From contig DIXP01000039.1 of NCBI GenBank assembly GCA_002436065.1, positions 84,087 to 134,280 of the forward strand: DNA of 50,194 nt, read 5' to 3'. This DNA is from Chloroflexi bacterium UBA6077 (lineage in GTDB: Bacteria; Chloroflexota; UBA6077). The notes beneath the pieces are model-generated. The model searched no databases. It was not told the origin of the DNA and was given only the letters and a program-made list of their open reading frames with translations. This document shows, in pieces, positions 17,501 through 25,618 of the stretch (position 1 is the first letter of the stretch; the number at the start of each line of letters is the position of its first letter). A program made the position numbers and the translations under genes.

Positions 17501-17941
17501 CTACTCAGCCGGTGAATACTTGGAGGCGCACTTAGCCAGCATGCTGTTGGCCTGGAAGGCTCCGTCGGGTCCCAGCTTGCCCTCCACGATTACGTCCGCC
17601 CCTGGTTGGAAGCTGTCCGGCACCACGCCACTGTAGATGACGGGTAGGAGGGTCTCGTTGCCGTCGGTGAGGGTGAAGACGAGGGTGTTGGCACCTCGGT
17701 CCCACTGCACGGATTCGGAGACGACTCGTCCGCCCAGGCGAATAGCCTGGCCGCGGGCGCTCTCCCCCATCGCCTTCAACTCGCCGGTGGTGACGTAGTA
17801 ATCTGAACCACCCTGCATGGCGGCGAAGATCATGTAGCCAATGGCGGCGACGATCACCGCGCCAGCTATCAGGAAGCGGAGTTTGGTCCGTCGACGCCTG
17901 GATGCAGGTTTTCCATCGCGGCTGGGCCCCTGGGTCAGCAT
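17501..17941 (-). CDS. ccmE: Heme chaperone CcmE, CxxxY variant
   Basis: Carries heme covalently between CcmC and CcmF. In 146 residues there is a basic N-terminus, one membrane span (LRFLIAGAVIVAAIGYMIFAAM), and an OB-fold domain (YYVTTGELKAMG...AIRLGGRVV...LPVIYSGVVPDSFQPGADVIVEGKL). The heme-attachment site reads LAKCASKYSP, so cysteine replaces the histidine of the common HxxxY motif. Cysteine-type CcmE is known from archaea and some bacteria such as Desulfovibrio, usually where CcmH is absent. Its start overlaps the end of the cupredoxin-like gene. Confidence 0.94.
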   Translation of the reverse strand: MLTQGPSRDGKPASRRRRTKLRFLIAGAVIVAAIGYMIFAAMQGGSDYYVTTGELKAMGESARGQAIRLGGRVVSESVQWDRGANTLVFTLTDGNETLLPVIYSGVVPDSFQPGADVIVEGKLGPDGAFQANSMLAKCASKYSPAE

Positions 17942-18402
17942 TGGGTCTTCTCACCCCCTCGAGTCTTGGAGGCAACCCCCTCTGAGTCCCCCGACTGCCA
18001 GGGGAGCTTGATCCTACCCCTGCTAGCCTTCTCCACGATCAGCTTGCCCCGATACATGCCCATGTCGCTGGTGAAAAGGTACTCCCCCGGTTGGGGCGGC
18101 AGGAATTCCACCAGGGTGCTCCTGAATGGCGGAAGCCGCCGCTCCAGTCTTAACCCCGAGAAGACCACTCTTCCAGAGTACTGGGCGTTGTCCAGACGGG
18201 AGAACTTCAACCGAACAGGTATGCCCTCGCGCACAATCACCGTGCTGGGCTTGAAGCCGTCCAGCACCACGATCTCCATCTCCTGGGCACCTCGAGCGCC
18301 AACCGATGCCCTGCCTCTTGCGCCACGCACGGCGACGGCGAAGCCGACGGCTATCCCGACGGCTACCCCAACGAGCGCTATGGGTATGAACAGTTGCTCC
18401 AT
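17935..18402 (-). CDS. Membrane-anchored cupredoxin-like protein with altered metal ligands
   Basis: A 155-residue protein with an N-terminal membrane anchor (LFIPIALVGVAVGIAVGFAVAV) and a cupredoxin fold domain: EIVVLDGFKPSTVIVREGIPVRLKFSR, then YSGRVVFSGLRLERRLPPF and PPQPGEYLFTSDMGMYRGKLIVE. The family usually has a cysteine before the E/R-VVF strand and a second in FTCGMGM. Here they are Tyr and Ser, leaving the methionines. Copper binding may therefore be lost or changed. It is first in the ccm operon and overlaps ccmE by 7 nt, so a role in the extracytoplasmic redox chain is likely but unproven. Confidence 0.75.
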   Translation of the reverse strand: MEQLFIPIALVGVAVGIAVGFAVAVRGARGRASVGARGAQEMEIVVLDGFKPSTVIVREGIPVRLKFSRLDNAQYSGRVVFSGLRLERRLPPFRSTLVEFLPPQPGEYLFTSDMGMYRGKLIVEKASRGRIKLPWQSGDSEGVASKTRGGEKTQC

Positions 18403-18416
18403 GATTAGCTCTCAGC

Positions 18417-18691
18417 GTGTCAGCATGTCAGCGATCAGCATGTCAGCGATCAGCATGTCAGCGATCAGCCGTCAGCAGTCAGGTTTCCTGCGGTGCGAGA
18501 TGGCGATGTCGTCCACCCATGCAGTTGTGGCGAAGGGGAAGGCTATACGCATTCCCGAATTATGATACTGCAACGGCATTGGATGAAGGTGAGGTCAATA
18601 TGAGATGGGGATAAGAGTTGGAGAGTCGGCGCACCGGAAAGCTGATAGCTGATAGCTGATAGCTGACATGCTGATAGCTGACAGCCATCAG
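18417..18691. repeat. Short tandem and inverted repeats between two operons
   Basis: The left side (18417-18475) has three near-perfect tandem copies of a 15-nt unit, ATGTCAGCGATCAGC. The right side (about 18640-18690) has repeated GATAGCT and GCTGATAGCTGACATGCTGA, which is the reverse complement of the left unit with one mismatch in 20. The two sides could pair around about 160 nt of spacer. No gene is supported in this interval. Confidence 0.7.
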
Positions 18692-20119
18692 CTACACCGC
18701 GGGCACTCGCACGGCGATGGTGGTACCCTGGCCCACCTCACTGTGGACCTCGATCTCGCCGCTGTGCTCGCGGGTGATCCACTGGGCAATGGAGAGGCCA
18801 AGTCCGGCCCCGCTCTCGTTGCGAGCGCGTGCCTTGTCTGCTCGGTAGAAGCGGTCGAAGATGTGCGGCAGGTCCGACTGGGGTATGCCGATTCCCGAGT
18901 CCTGCACCTTCAGCACGGCGGTATCGCTCTCTCGCTCCAATTCTACCCTCACCGAGCCGCCGTTGGGGGTGTACTTGAGGGCGTTATCCGCCAGGATCAG
19001 TAGCAGCTGCTTGAGCCAAGAGTGGTTACCCTGTACCTCGGCCTGCTGGATTGGACCTAGCTCGAAGGTCACTCCCTTCACCGAGGGCTGAAGCTGCTTG
19101 TGGACGTCACGCACCAAGTCGTGCAGTGCTACCCTGGACATCTCCATCCCGCGCCCCGCGTCGGCTCTTGCCAGCAGCAGGAGCTCGGAGGTCAGCTTGT
19201 TCAAACGGTCCACTTCGGACGCCACGTCGGCGAGGGCCTCCGCCCGGTCCTCCGCAGGGGCATCCAGTGTACGCTGGAGTATCTCGATGTTGCTGCGAAT
19301 GGAGGTGAGCGGCGATCGCAACTCGTGGGAGGCATCGGCTACGAATCGGCGTTGGGCCGAGTATGCCTCCTCCAGACTGTCCAGCATCTCATTGAAGGTG
19401 GCTGTCAGCCGCCCCACCTCGTCCCTGGTTCCCCTCTCCTTCAGTCTGCGGCTGAACCCTCGAGAGAGGGCGATGGCCTGTGCCGTCTCGGAGATCTCCT
19501 CGATGGGGCGGAGTCTCCGGCGGGCGATCAGCCAGCCGATCGTGCCTGCCAGCAAGATTCCCAGGACCCCTCCTCCCAGTAGCATGTCACGGACGCGGCT
19601 CAACGAACTGTCTTCCGGTTCCAAGGACCGGGCTGCCAGCACGAAGCCGCGAGGTTCCCGCTCACCGGGTATGGGAGTTAGCAGGAATCGGTAGCGAACT
19701 CCATCCGAGGTGGCAGTGAAGCTGGCGGATCTCCCCCACCAAGCGGGGGCGAAGGCGCCGTTAGGCACAGGCATGGCGGCGACGCTCGACCGGGAGGAGA
19801 GGGCCACGAGCCGGCCATTGGAGTCCAGCACCTCTACCAGCAGTCCAGGAGAGCCGAACTGCTCCAGGTCCAGGCTGAGCCGCCGGTCGCCGGCAGGCTG
19901 GCTGTTGCCGGCCATGCTCCATCCGCCCTCCGCGTTGGCGAGGGACTTTGGGTACCCCTGCAGGGATGAGAGCAGTTGCTGGCTGGGGGACACCAGGGAG
20001 CTATCCGCCCCCTCCAGCAGCTCTTTCTCCACTGTGAAGTAGATGACTGGGAAGAGCAGCATGGACAGGAAGGCGAAGACACCGGCGTATCCTAGCGCCA
20101 GACGGAGGCGGATGGACAT
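18692..20119 (-). CDS. Sensor histidine kinase (HAMP, membrane-bound)
   Basis: The sensor of a two-component system. The 475-residue product has a first membrane span (LRLALGYAGVFAFLSMLLFPVIYF), an extracytoplasmic domain of about 140 residues, a second span near residue 170 (MLLGGGVLGILLAGTIGWLIA), HAMP, a HisKA box with phospho-acceptor in FVADASHELRSPLTSIRSNIEIL, and a catalytic domain with N-box ILADNALKYTPNGG, VQDSGIGIP and GAGLGLSIAQ. The ATG at 20119, 4 nt after the regulator stop, fits better than the longer frame from 20152. Stimulus unknown. Confidence 0.93.
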   Translation of the reverse strand: MSIRLRLALGYAGVFAFLSMLLFPVIYFTVEKELLEGADSSLVSPSQQLLSSLQGYPKSLANAEGGWSMAGNSQPAGDRRLSLDLEQFGSPGLLVEVLDSNGRLVALSSRSSVAAMPVPNGAFAPAWWGRSASFTATSDGVRYRFLLTPIPGEREPRGFVLAARSLEPEDSSLSRVRDMLLGGGVLGILLAGTIGWLIARRRLRPIEEISETAQAIALSRGFSRRLKERGTRDEVGRLTATFNEMLDSLEEAYSAQRRFVADASHELRSPLTSIRSNIEILQRTLDAPAEDRAEALADVASEVDRLNKLTSELLLLARADAGRGMEMSRVALHDLVRDVHKQLQPSVKGVTFELGPIQQAEVQGNHSWLKQLLLILADNALKYTPNGGSVRVELERESDTAVLKVQDSGIGIPQSDLPHIFDRFYRADKARARNESGAGLGLSIAQWITREHSGEIEVHSEVGQGTTIAVRVPAV

Positions 20120-20123
20120 ACCG

Positions 20124-20819
20124 CTACTCCTTGAGCACGTATCCCGAGCCACGAACGGTGTGGATTAGCCTGGGCTCACCCTTGGCTTCCAGCTTGCCGC
20201 GCAGGTACCGGATGTACACCTCCAGGACATTGGACTCCCCCTCGAAGTCGTAGCCCCACACCTTCTCGAGCAGGGTTAGCTTGGAGAGAACCTCGCCCGG
20301 CCTGATGAGAAAGAACTCCAGCAGCTTGTACTCCGTGGTGGTCAGCTCAATGGTCCGGCTTCCTCGGCGGGCCGTCCGGGAGCGAGTGTCGAGGGTGAGG
20401 TCCGCGAAGCGGAGCTCGGTGCTGGGCTGGGGCTCGCGGCGGCGCAGCAAGGCCCGAATGCGGGCCAGCAGCTCCTCGAAGGCGAAGGGCTTGACCAGGT
20501 AGTCGTCGGCGCCTGCATCCAGACCGGCCACGCGGTCCGACACCTCGTCTTTCGCGGTAAGCATCAGGATTGGGACGGTTTCAGAGCGCCGAAGTATGCG
20601 GCATACATCCATGCCGTCGATGCCGGGCATCATGACATCCAGCACGACCAGGTGGGGGTGGAGATCCCTGACCCTGGCCAGGGCCTCGGCGCCCCCGTTG
20701 GCCACATCTACTTGATAGCCCTCGTAGGTGAGACCCCTGCGCAGCGCCCCGGTGATCCTGCGATCGTCGTCCACCACCAGGATTGATGGGCGGTTGGATG
20801 AAAAGACGTCAAGTGCCAT
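20124..20819 (-). CDS. OmpR/PhoB-family response regulator
   Basis: The transcription factor partner of the kinase downstream. In 231 residues: a receiver domain with ILVVDDDRR, the phospho-accepting Asp in HLVVLDVMMPGIDG, the switch Thr in ILMLTAKD and the Lys in DYLVKPFAFEELLARI; then a winged-helix DNA-binding domain ending VHTVRGSGYVLKE. No Shine-Dalgarno sequence precedes the ATG. Instead an extended -10 box lies 8 nt upstream, so the mRNA may be leaderless. Confidence 0.95.
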   Translation of the reverse strand: MALDVFSSNRPSILVVDDDRRITGALRRGLTYEGYQVDVANGGAEALARVRDLHPHLVVLDVMMPGIDGMDVCRILRRSETVPILMLTAKDEVSDRVAGLDAGADDYLVKPFAFEELLARIRALLRRREPQPSTELRFADLTLDTRSRTARRGSRTIELTTTEYKLLEFFLIRPGEVLSKLTLLEKVWGYDFEGESNVLEVYIRYLRGKLEAKGEPRLIHTVRGSGYVLKE

Positions 20820-20827
20820 AGATAAGG

Positions 20828-20836
20828 ATTATATCA
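20828..20836 (-). promoter_or_regulatory. Extended -10 promoter of the response regulator gene
   Basis: Read on the minus strand, TGATATAAT (extended -10, TGnTATAAT) ends 8 nt before the regulator ATG. Transcription would start at about 20819-20822, at or within 2-3 nt of the start codon. No matching -35 box is seen, as expected for extended -10 promoters. Confidence 0.6.
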
Positions 20837-21934
20837 CTATCTGAACTTGCCGCGGCCCGCGATGGACCACACCACCTCCAACCGCTCGCCTCGCATGCCG
20901 TACACCCTGTCGTGGAGGTTCATCGTGGTGCAGCAGTGGCCGGGGACGAACTCAACCCTGTCTCCGGGCTTCAGCTCCACGGTGGGGTCAGACAGATCGA
21001 TGATTGCATGCTCCTCTGAAAGCCGGGTGAGGCTGCCGCCGAGCACGCCTATCAACTCAGGCAGGCCGTGGTCGGTGGTCATCCCCTTCAGCCCTACGTC
21101 GGCGATAACCCTGCCCGGCGTCGGGCGGCTGATGACTGTGGCCAGTACAGTCAGGGCGTTGGCGTAGTCCATGCCTGCATCCCGATAGTCGCGATCCATG
21201 ACCACGTAGCTGCCGGCCTGGATCTCGGTTATCCCGTGTATGTCGGCGTCGATGGCGTGGGTACCGGTGCCTCCCCCGCTCACGATCTCAACGTCGAGTC
21301 CGCCTGCCTGTACCAGTTCCCTGGCTTGCAGCAACCTGGACATGGCCTGCCTGGTGGCTTCCTGCCTCTCTTCCATTCCCTTGATCGTCTGGCAGTGCCC
21401 CTCGTAGCCCATGACTCCGACGAACATCAAGCCGGGGGCGTTGGCGACCTGCTGGGCCAGGGCCAGCGCATCTTCCGGCTCGACCCCGCATCGGTTCATC
21501 CCGACGTTGATGTCTACCAGCACCCTGAGCCAGGCGCCTGCCTCAGACATCCCTTGCGACAGTTCCTCCACGTTCCGTGGGTCGTCCACGGCCACCATGA
21601 GGCTCGCATGTCTGGCGAGGCCGGCTAGTCGGGCGATCTTCTTCCTACCGACGATCTCGTTGGCGATCAGGATGTCCTTCACACCGGCACTGACCAGGGT
21701 CTCTGCCTCCTCCACCTTGGCGCAGCTGATGCCAATGGCCCCTGCGTCGAGCTGCTTGAGGGCTATGGCCGGGGTCTTGTGGGTCTTGTAGTGGGGTCGG
21801 ACGCGCATCCCCTTGCCAGCTAGGAAGCGGTCCATGCGGGTGATGTTGGCTTCCATCAGGTCGAGGTCCACCAAAAGGGCGGGAGTGTCCATATCCTGCT
21901 TGGCGATGCCTGGGAAGTTGGCGTCGACGCTCAT
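20837..21934 (-). CDS. DSD1-family PLP enzyme (D-serine dehydratase / D-threonine aldolase-like)
   Basis: A fold-type III PLP enzyme acting on D-3-hydroxyamino acids. The 365-residue product has DTPALLVDLDLMEANI, the PLP-lysine segment RVRPHYKTHKTPAIA near residue 50, VDINVGMNRCGVEP, and a C-terminal metal site in FVPGHCCTTMNLHD. The metal pattern reads His-x-Cys, as in zinc-dependent eukaryotic-type D-serine dehydratases; manganese D-threonine aldolases usually have His-x-Asp. The start at 21934 has AAAGGATGG upstream. Its neighbours give no pathway. The exact substrate is uncertain. Confidence 0.88.
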   Translation of the reverse strand: MSVDANFPGIAKQDMDTPALLVDLDLMEANITRMDRFLAGKGMRVRPHYKTHKTPAIALKQLDAGAIGISCAKVEEAETLVSAGVKDILIANEIVGRKKIARLAGLARHASLMVAVDDPRNVEELSQGMSEAGAWLRVLVDINVGMNRCGVEPEDALALAQQVANAPGLMFVGVMGYEGHCQTIKGMEERQEATRQAMSRLLQARELVQAGGLDVEIVSGGGTGTHAIDADIHGITEIQAGSYVVMDRDYRDAGMDYANALTVLATVISRPTPGRVIADVGLKGMTTDHGLPELIGVLGGSLTRLSEEHAIIDLSDPTVELKPGDRVEFVPGHCCTTMNLHDRVYGMRGERLEVVWSIAGRGKFR

Positions 21935-22111
21935 GTTACTGCCATCCTTTCTGGAGTGATCAGCAGTCAGTTATCGATTGTCAGCCCGGACCATTCTAGC
22001 ACAGCCGTACACCTGGTCTGATGTTGCTTGAGCCATGAACAGACACGTTGTAGCCACTGTGGAACTGGGGTAAGCTACTCCTCACTTTCGCTTCAGAGGT
22101 GGTTACTGCTG

Positions 22112-23752
22112 GTGGCGCATACCCGAGATTCGAAGCCCCGGGCGGCGAGCGGACTATCCTCCGCGTTTGCGCTCGCTGTCCTGTTGTTGGCTGTCTACCT
22201 CCAGACCTTCGGAGGTGTCTTCCACAGCATCGACGAAGAGGTCTACCTGCATCTGACTGCCTCGCTGGCCGAGCGAGCCTCCTTCTCCGTGGAGCCTGTG
22301 AGCTACTGGCCGGATTTCGGTGTGGCCGAGGGGGTGGACGGCAGGTTGTATGCCAATCGTGGGCCGGGGCTGGCCCTGGCGGCTCTGCCTTTCTACTGGC
22401 TGGGGGTCGGGCTGGCAGAGGCCGAGGGCACCGCCGGGCTCGTGCCCTCAAGCAGCATCGACGTCCCCACCACGGTTACCCTTTCCCTGACTCTGCTCAA
22501 CTGCCTGACCGTTACGGCGCTGGACGTCCTGCTTTATCTGGCCCTGCTCCGGTTGGGCTACTCCGCGCGTGTGGCGGTGTCGGTCGCGCTGCTGTTTGGC
22601 TTAGGCACGCTGGCCTGGCCCTACGCCTCCAAGTCTTTCTTCGGCGAGCCGCTGCTGGCGCTATGTTGCCTGCTTTCTTTCTACTGCCTACTCATCTACC
22701 GCCAGAGGGGCGGGAGGAGGTGGCTCCTCCTGGGGGGACTTGCTCTGGGATGGGCGGTGTTGACCAAGGTGACGGCATTCCTGCTGATCCCATTCCTGCT
22801 CGCCTACGCTCTCTGGCCGACCATCGGGCGCGGTACCCTTGCCTGGGAATTGCCGGTGTCTCGCCGAAGCGGGCAGGATGGGCCGCGTGAGCGGTCCCTC
22901 CTGGGAGCGCGGCCCGCGCTCCCAGGAGGCGGCTTCGCCGCTTCTCGGTATCACCTCCGCCGCGGGCTGGCAACCACGGCAGCCTGGTTCGTGGCAGGAC
23001 TCCTACCCTTTGTCGCTTTCTGGCTGGCTCACAACCATGTCCGCTTTGGGAACCCCCTGGTTACAGGCTACGAACTGGAGGGTGGAGGGATAGGGTTGGC
23101 GGCCGATAGCCTGGGGAGGGTGGTGATGGGACTGGGCAATCTGATTGGGTCATCCGGCAAGGGGGTGCTGTGGTATGCCCCTCCGGTGGTGCTGGGGGTG
23201 GTGGCCGCTCGGAGGTTTTGGCGATCCCATCCCGCCGAGGCCGTTTGCCTGTACGGTTCGGCCCTCGCCACCCTGGTCGGGGTGTGCATCTGGCGAGACT
23301 GGTCCGGGGGGTGGTGCTGGGGCCCGCGTCTGCTGCTGAATGTGGTGCCATTCCTCGTCCTACCTTCCGCTGAGATGCTGTCTTGCTGGAACGACTCGCC
23401 CCGCAGAACCCGGTGGGTGATACCAGCCGTCGCCGCGATCTCGGTCGCGGTTCAGCTGGTTGGGGTTCTACCCAACTACCTGCAGTGGTACATGTTGGCG
23501 GAGGGTGGCGACCTGGTGTACTTCGATCCTAGCTACTCCCCCATCGCGGGGCATCTCTGGCTGCTGCAGAACGGGCAGGTTGACCTCTTCTGGGACAAGG
23601 TCGAGCTGTTTTTTCCACAACGGGTCGCCGTTTTCTCTTGGGTGCGGTGGATGCTGGCTGCTGCCGCTGCCGCTGCCAGCGTTGTGCTATGGCGCCTCTC
23701 GGCTGAGCACGCGGAGGGAGTGGCGGCACCGTCTTCCGATGGTCCTGCTTGA
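22112..23752 (+). CDS. Multi-span membrane protein, glycosyltransferase 39-like
   Basis: A 546-residue polytopic membrane protein with around ten spans. The first extracytoplasmic loop contains FHSIDEEVYLHLTASLAERASFSVEP and YANRGPGLALAALPFYWLG, the acidic-loop pattern of lipid-linked sugar or mannosyl transferases (GT-C fold). The annotated frame is open from a TTG at 22028. A GTG at 22112 after AGAGG gives a sensible N-terminus, but the start is uncertain. At residues of about 262-280 a palindromic repeat has been inserted in frame (RSLLGARPALPGGG). No operon partners; the sugar and acceptor are unknown. Confidence 0.75.
   Translation: MAHTRDSKPRAASGLSSAFALAVLLLAVYLQTFGGVFHSIDEEVYLHLTASLAERASFSVEPVSYWPDFGVAEGVDGRLYANRGPGLALAALPFYWLGVGLAEAEGTAGLVPSSSIDVPTTVTLSLTLLNCLTVTALDVLLYLALLRLGYSARVAVSVALLFGLGTLAWPYASKSFFGEPLLALCCLLSFYCLLIYRQRGGRRWLLLGGLALGWAVLTKVTAFLLIPFLLAYALWPTIGRGTLAWELPVSRRSGQDGPRERSLLGARPALPGGGFAASRYHLRRGLATTAAWFVAGLLPFVAFWLAHNHVRFGNPLVTGYELEGGGIGLAADSLGRVVMGLGNLIGSSGKGVLWYAPPVVLGVVAARRFWRSHPAEAVCLYGSALATLVGVCIWRDWSGGWCWGPRLLLNVVPFLVLPSAEMLSCWNDSPRRTRWVIPAVAAISVAVQLVGVLPNYLQWYMLAEGGDLVYFDPSYSPIAGHLWLLQNGQVDLFWDKVELFFPQRVAVFSWVRWMLAAAAAAASVVLWRLSAEHAEGVAAPSSDGPA
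22897..22929. repeat. Palindromic GGGAGCGCGG element inside the membrane-protein gene
   Basis: Perfect 16-bp inverted arms around a single central C. The sequence shares its GGGAGCGCGG core with the elements at 44593 and 48048. The reading frame passes through it, so it encodes a short Leu-Gly-Ala-Arg-Pro-rich segment in the host protein. Confidence 0.8.
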
Positions 23753-23776
23753 CTGCTATTCCCCGCTTGATAAGAT
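23749..23776 (+). promoter_or_regulatory. Sigma-70-type promoter for the FliK-like gene
   Basis: TTGACT, a 16-nt spacer and TAAGAT. The -35 box overlaps the last codons of the membrane-protein gene. A start site near 23783 would leave a leader of about 40 nt before the FliK-like ATG. Confidence 0.5.
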
Positions 23777-23824
23777 GAGGCTTGCAGCCGTCATTCCCCA
23801 ATCACCTGCCCAGGAGCCTCAACT

Positions 23825-25135
23825 ATGGACGTCGGGTCTGTTGGCGATCGCCGGATACCCCAGGAACCCCAAGGCGCGGAAAAGGACGCGAGCAGCTCTC
23901 TCCGGGGGCAGATGGTCGTGGAAGAAGATGTCCTCCGCGAGTTGTTGGCCAGTGGGCGGCCCGTGGCGGGGGAACTGCTTCGTCAAATCGCGTTGATCTC
24001 GCCCTCGCGGTCTCTTCTGGGCTCTCATCAGGAGGCGACCGACGAGGCTCTGGCGAGGTTGCTGGACTCTGCCGGTCTCCCCGACGACGAAATCCATCTT
24101 TTTGCTGCCAGGGCTCTGATGGCGCGTGGCCTTCAGCTTACTCGCGAGAGCATCGAGGGGTTGGTAAGGACCCTGTCGAGGCTTGGGGTGACGGCGGAGG
24201 CTGACTTCGAAGCGGCTACCTACCTGAAGGCCGGGGGTCTGCCCATCACCCCCTCAACCCTGGATCTGGCCAAAGCCGGCATGAGGGATCCCAATGGCCT
24301 GGGACGACAGCTGCACGCGGTGCGGACTCTTCTTGCCATGTTAGCTGAGGCCATGGAGATCTCATCCCTCCGCGAGGGTCTGGAGGTCAGAGAGGCGGAG
24401 CAATTGGTCGAGCGGGCGGTGCGCGAACTGTCCCAGAGGATCCTATTGTCTGAAGGGGAAGATCGTTCCCGGCTCGTAGCCAGCCTTCGCAGACTGGCCG
24501 GCGATCAGGGCACCAGTCTGGAGGCTCGGCTCGCAGCAGTGATGGCGGGGAAGACTGACGCCAGGGAGCTTGAGTCGGATCTGCGGGTGCTGCTGGGCCG
24601 GCTGGTCGAGATGGCCCAGAGTATAGCTGTCCAGACCCAGGAGGAGGGCGAGCTACAGAGGCTGGCAGCCCTGTTGCGGGAGACGGTCAGCGATCTGTCC
24701 GATGGACTCCAGGCGCAGCAGCTGAAGAACGCCATTCAGCAGGGGCCGGAGCAATGGTTTAGCCTTCAGCTGCCCTTTTCGGAGAAGCCGGGTGACTACC
24801 CCCGAGCGGCCGAACTGCGGATAAGCCGGAAGCCGGGGAGGGAGATCGACCCGGAGCAGGTGCGGGTGGTCCTTCGGCTGGAGATGGAGCGGTTGAAGAC
24901 GGTGGAGGTTACGCTGCAGATTGTGGGCAAGCAGCTAACCTGCTCCCTGGCAAGCGACAGCGAGCGCGCCGTGCCACTTCTCCAGGGAGAGACGAATTCC
25001 CTCCAGTCTGCGCTGGAGGGGTTGGGCTACTCGGTCGCTCCTCCATCTGTTGGCCTGCTGGCACAGGGCGGTGAGGCGCCGTCGCCATCGCGAGAGGTTC
25101 CGGACCAGTTGCTCAGGGTTGATTACCGAGTGTGA
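23825..25135 (+). CDS. FliK-like protein (flagellar hook-length control C-terminal domain)
   Basis: A 436-residue protein, helical and acidic through most of its length, with a C-terminal domain of the FliK/Flg_hook type: PEQVRVVLRLEMERLKTVEVTLQ, IVGKQLTCSLASDS and LQSALEGLGYSVAPPSV. In FliK this domain contacts FlhB to switch export specificity. Here the next gene encodes an isolated FlhB cytoplasmic-domain homologue, and no other flagellar gene is present. The arrangement recalls Bacillus ylqG-ylqH. CAGGAG lies 8 nt before the ATG. The role outside flagella is unknown. Confidence 0.72.
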   Translation: MDVGSVGDRRIPQEPQGAEKDASSSLRGQMVVEEDVLRELLASGRPVAGELLRQIALISPSRSLLGSHQEATDEALARLLDSAGLPDDEIHLFAARALMARGLQLTRESIEGLVRTLSRLGVTAEADFEAATYLKAGGLPITPSTLDLAKAGMRDPNGLGRQLHAVRTLLAMLAEAMEISSLREGLEVREAEQLVERAVRELSQRILLSEGEDRSRLVASLRRLAGDQGTSLEARLAAVMAGKTDARELESDLRVLLGRLVEMAQSIAVQTQEEGELQRLAALLRETVSDLSDGLQAQQLKNAIQQGPEQWFSLQLPFSEKPGDYPRAAELRISRKPGREIDPEQVRVVLRLEMERLKTVEVTLQIVGKQLTCSLASDSERAVPLLQGETNSLQSALEGLGYSVAPPSVGLLAQGGEAPSPSREVPDQLLRVDYRV

Positions 25136-25148
25136 GAGAGTCGCGATA

Positions 25149-25505
25149 ATGGACGAGTCGTCAGCGAATCGAGGTCCGATCCTCAGTTCGGAGGATGAGA
25201 GCCTTCCATCCATTGCGCGCCGGCGGGCGGTGGCGCTGCGATACGATCCGTCGGTCGCCGATGCTCCCAAGATGGTGGCCTCGGGAACCGGCCTGACGGC
25301 TCAGAAGATCCTGGATCTGGCGCGGCAGCACAACGTGCCGGTCCGGGAGGATCCCCAGCTTGTCCAGGCCCTGGCTGCTCTAGAGATCGGCGAGATGATC
25401 CCGCCACAGCTATACTTCGTCGTGGCCGAGCTGTTTGCCTGGCTGTACCGTCTCGACCGAGACTCCCCTTTTCTGGAACCGCCGGGTCGCCTTGGCGTAC
25501 AATAG
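25149..25505 (+). CDS. Stand-alone FlhB C-terminal-domain homologue (YlqH/FlhX-like)
   Basis: A 118-residue soluble protein aligned with the FlhB cytoplasmic domain from just after its autocleavage site: AVALRYDPSVADAPKMVASG, LARQHNVPVREDPQLVQALAAL and IGEMIPPQLYFVVAELFAWLYRL. The membrane region of FlhB is absent, and the self-cleaving NPTH is missing; the segment there reads ARRRAVALRYD. It starts 13 nt after the FliK-like stop. The open frame from 25050 extends into that gene and is not supported. Function uncertain; probably a partner of the upstream protein. Confidence 0.85.
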   Translation: MDESSANRGPILSSEDESLPSIARRRAVALRYDPSVADAPKMVASGTGLTAQKILDLARQHNVPVREDPQLVQALAALEIGEMIPPQLYFVVAELFAWLYRLDRDSPFLEPPGRLGVQ

Positions 25506-25618
25506 CCCGAGGTGCGGGGTGGCCGACGTGCTCTCGTCAGCGCCCCCTCGATCCTGTGAGATAACCACGCGCTCCCGGTCGTCTGCCCGGGAAGCTGCCG
25601 TAGTAAGGAGAACGTGGC

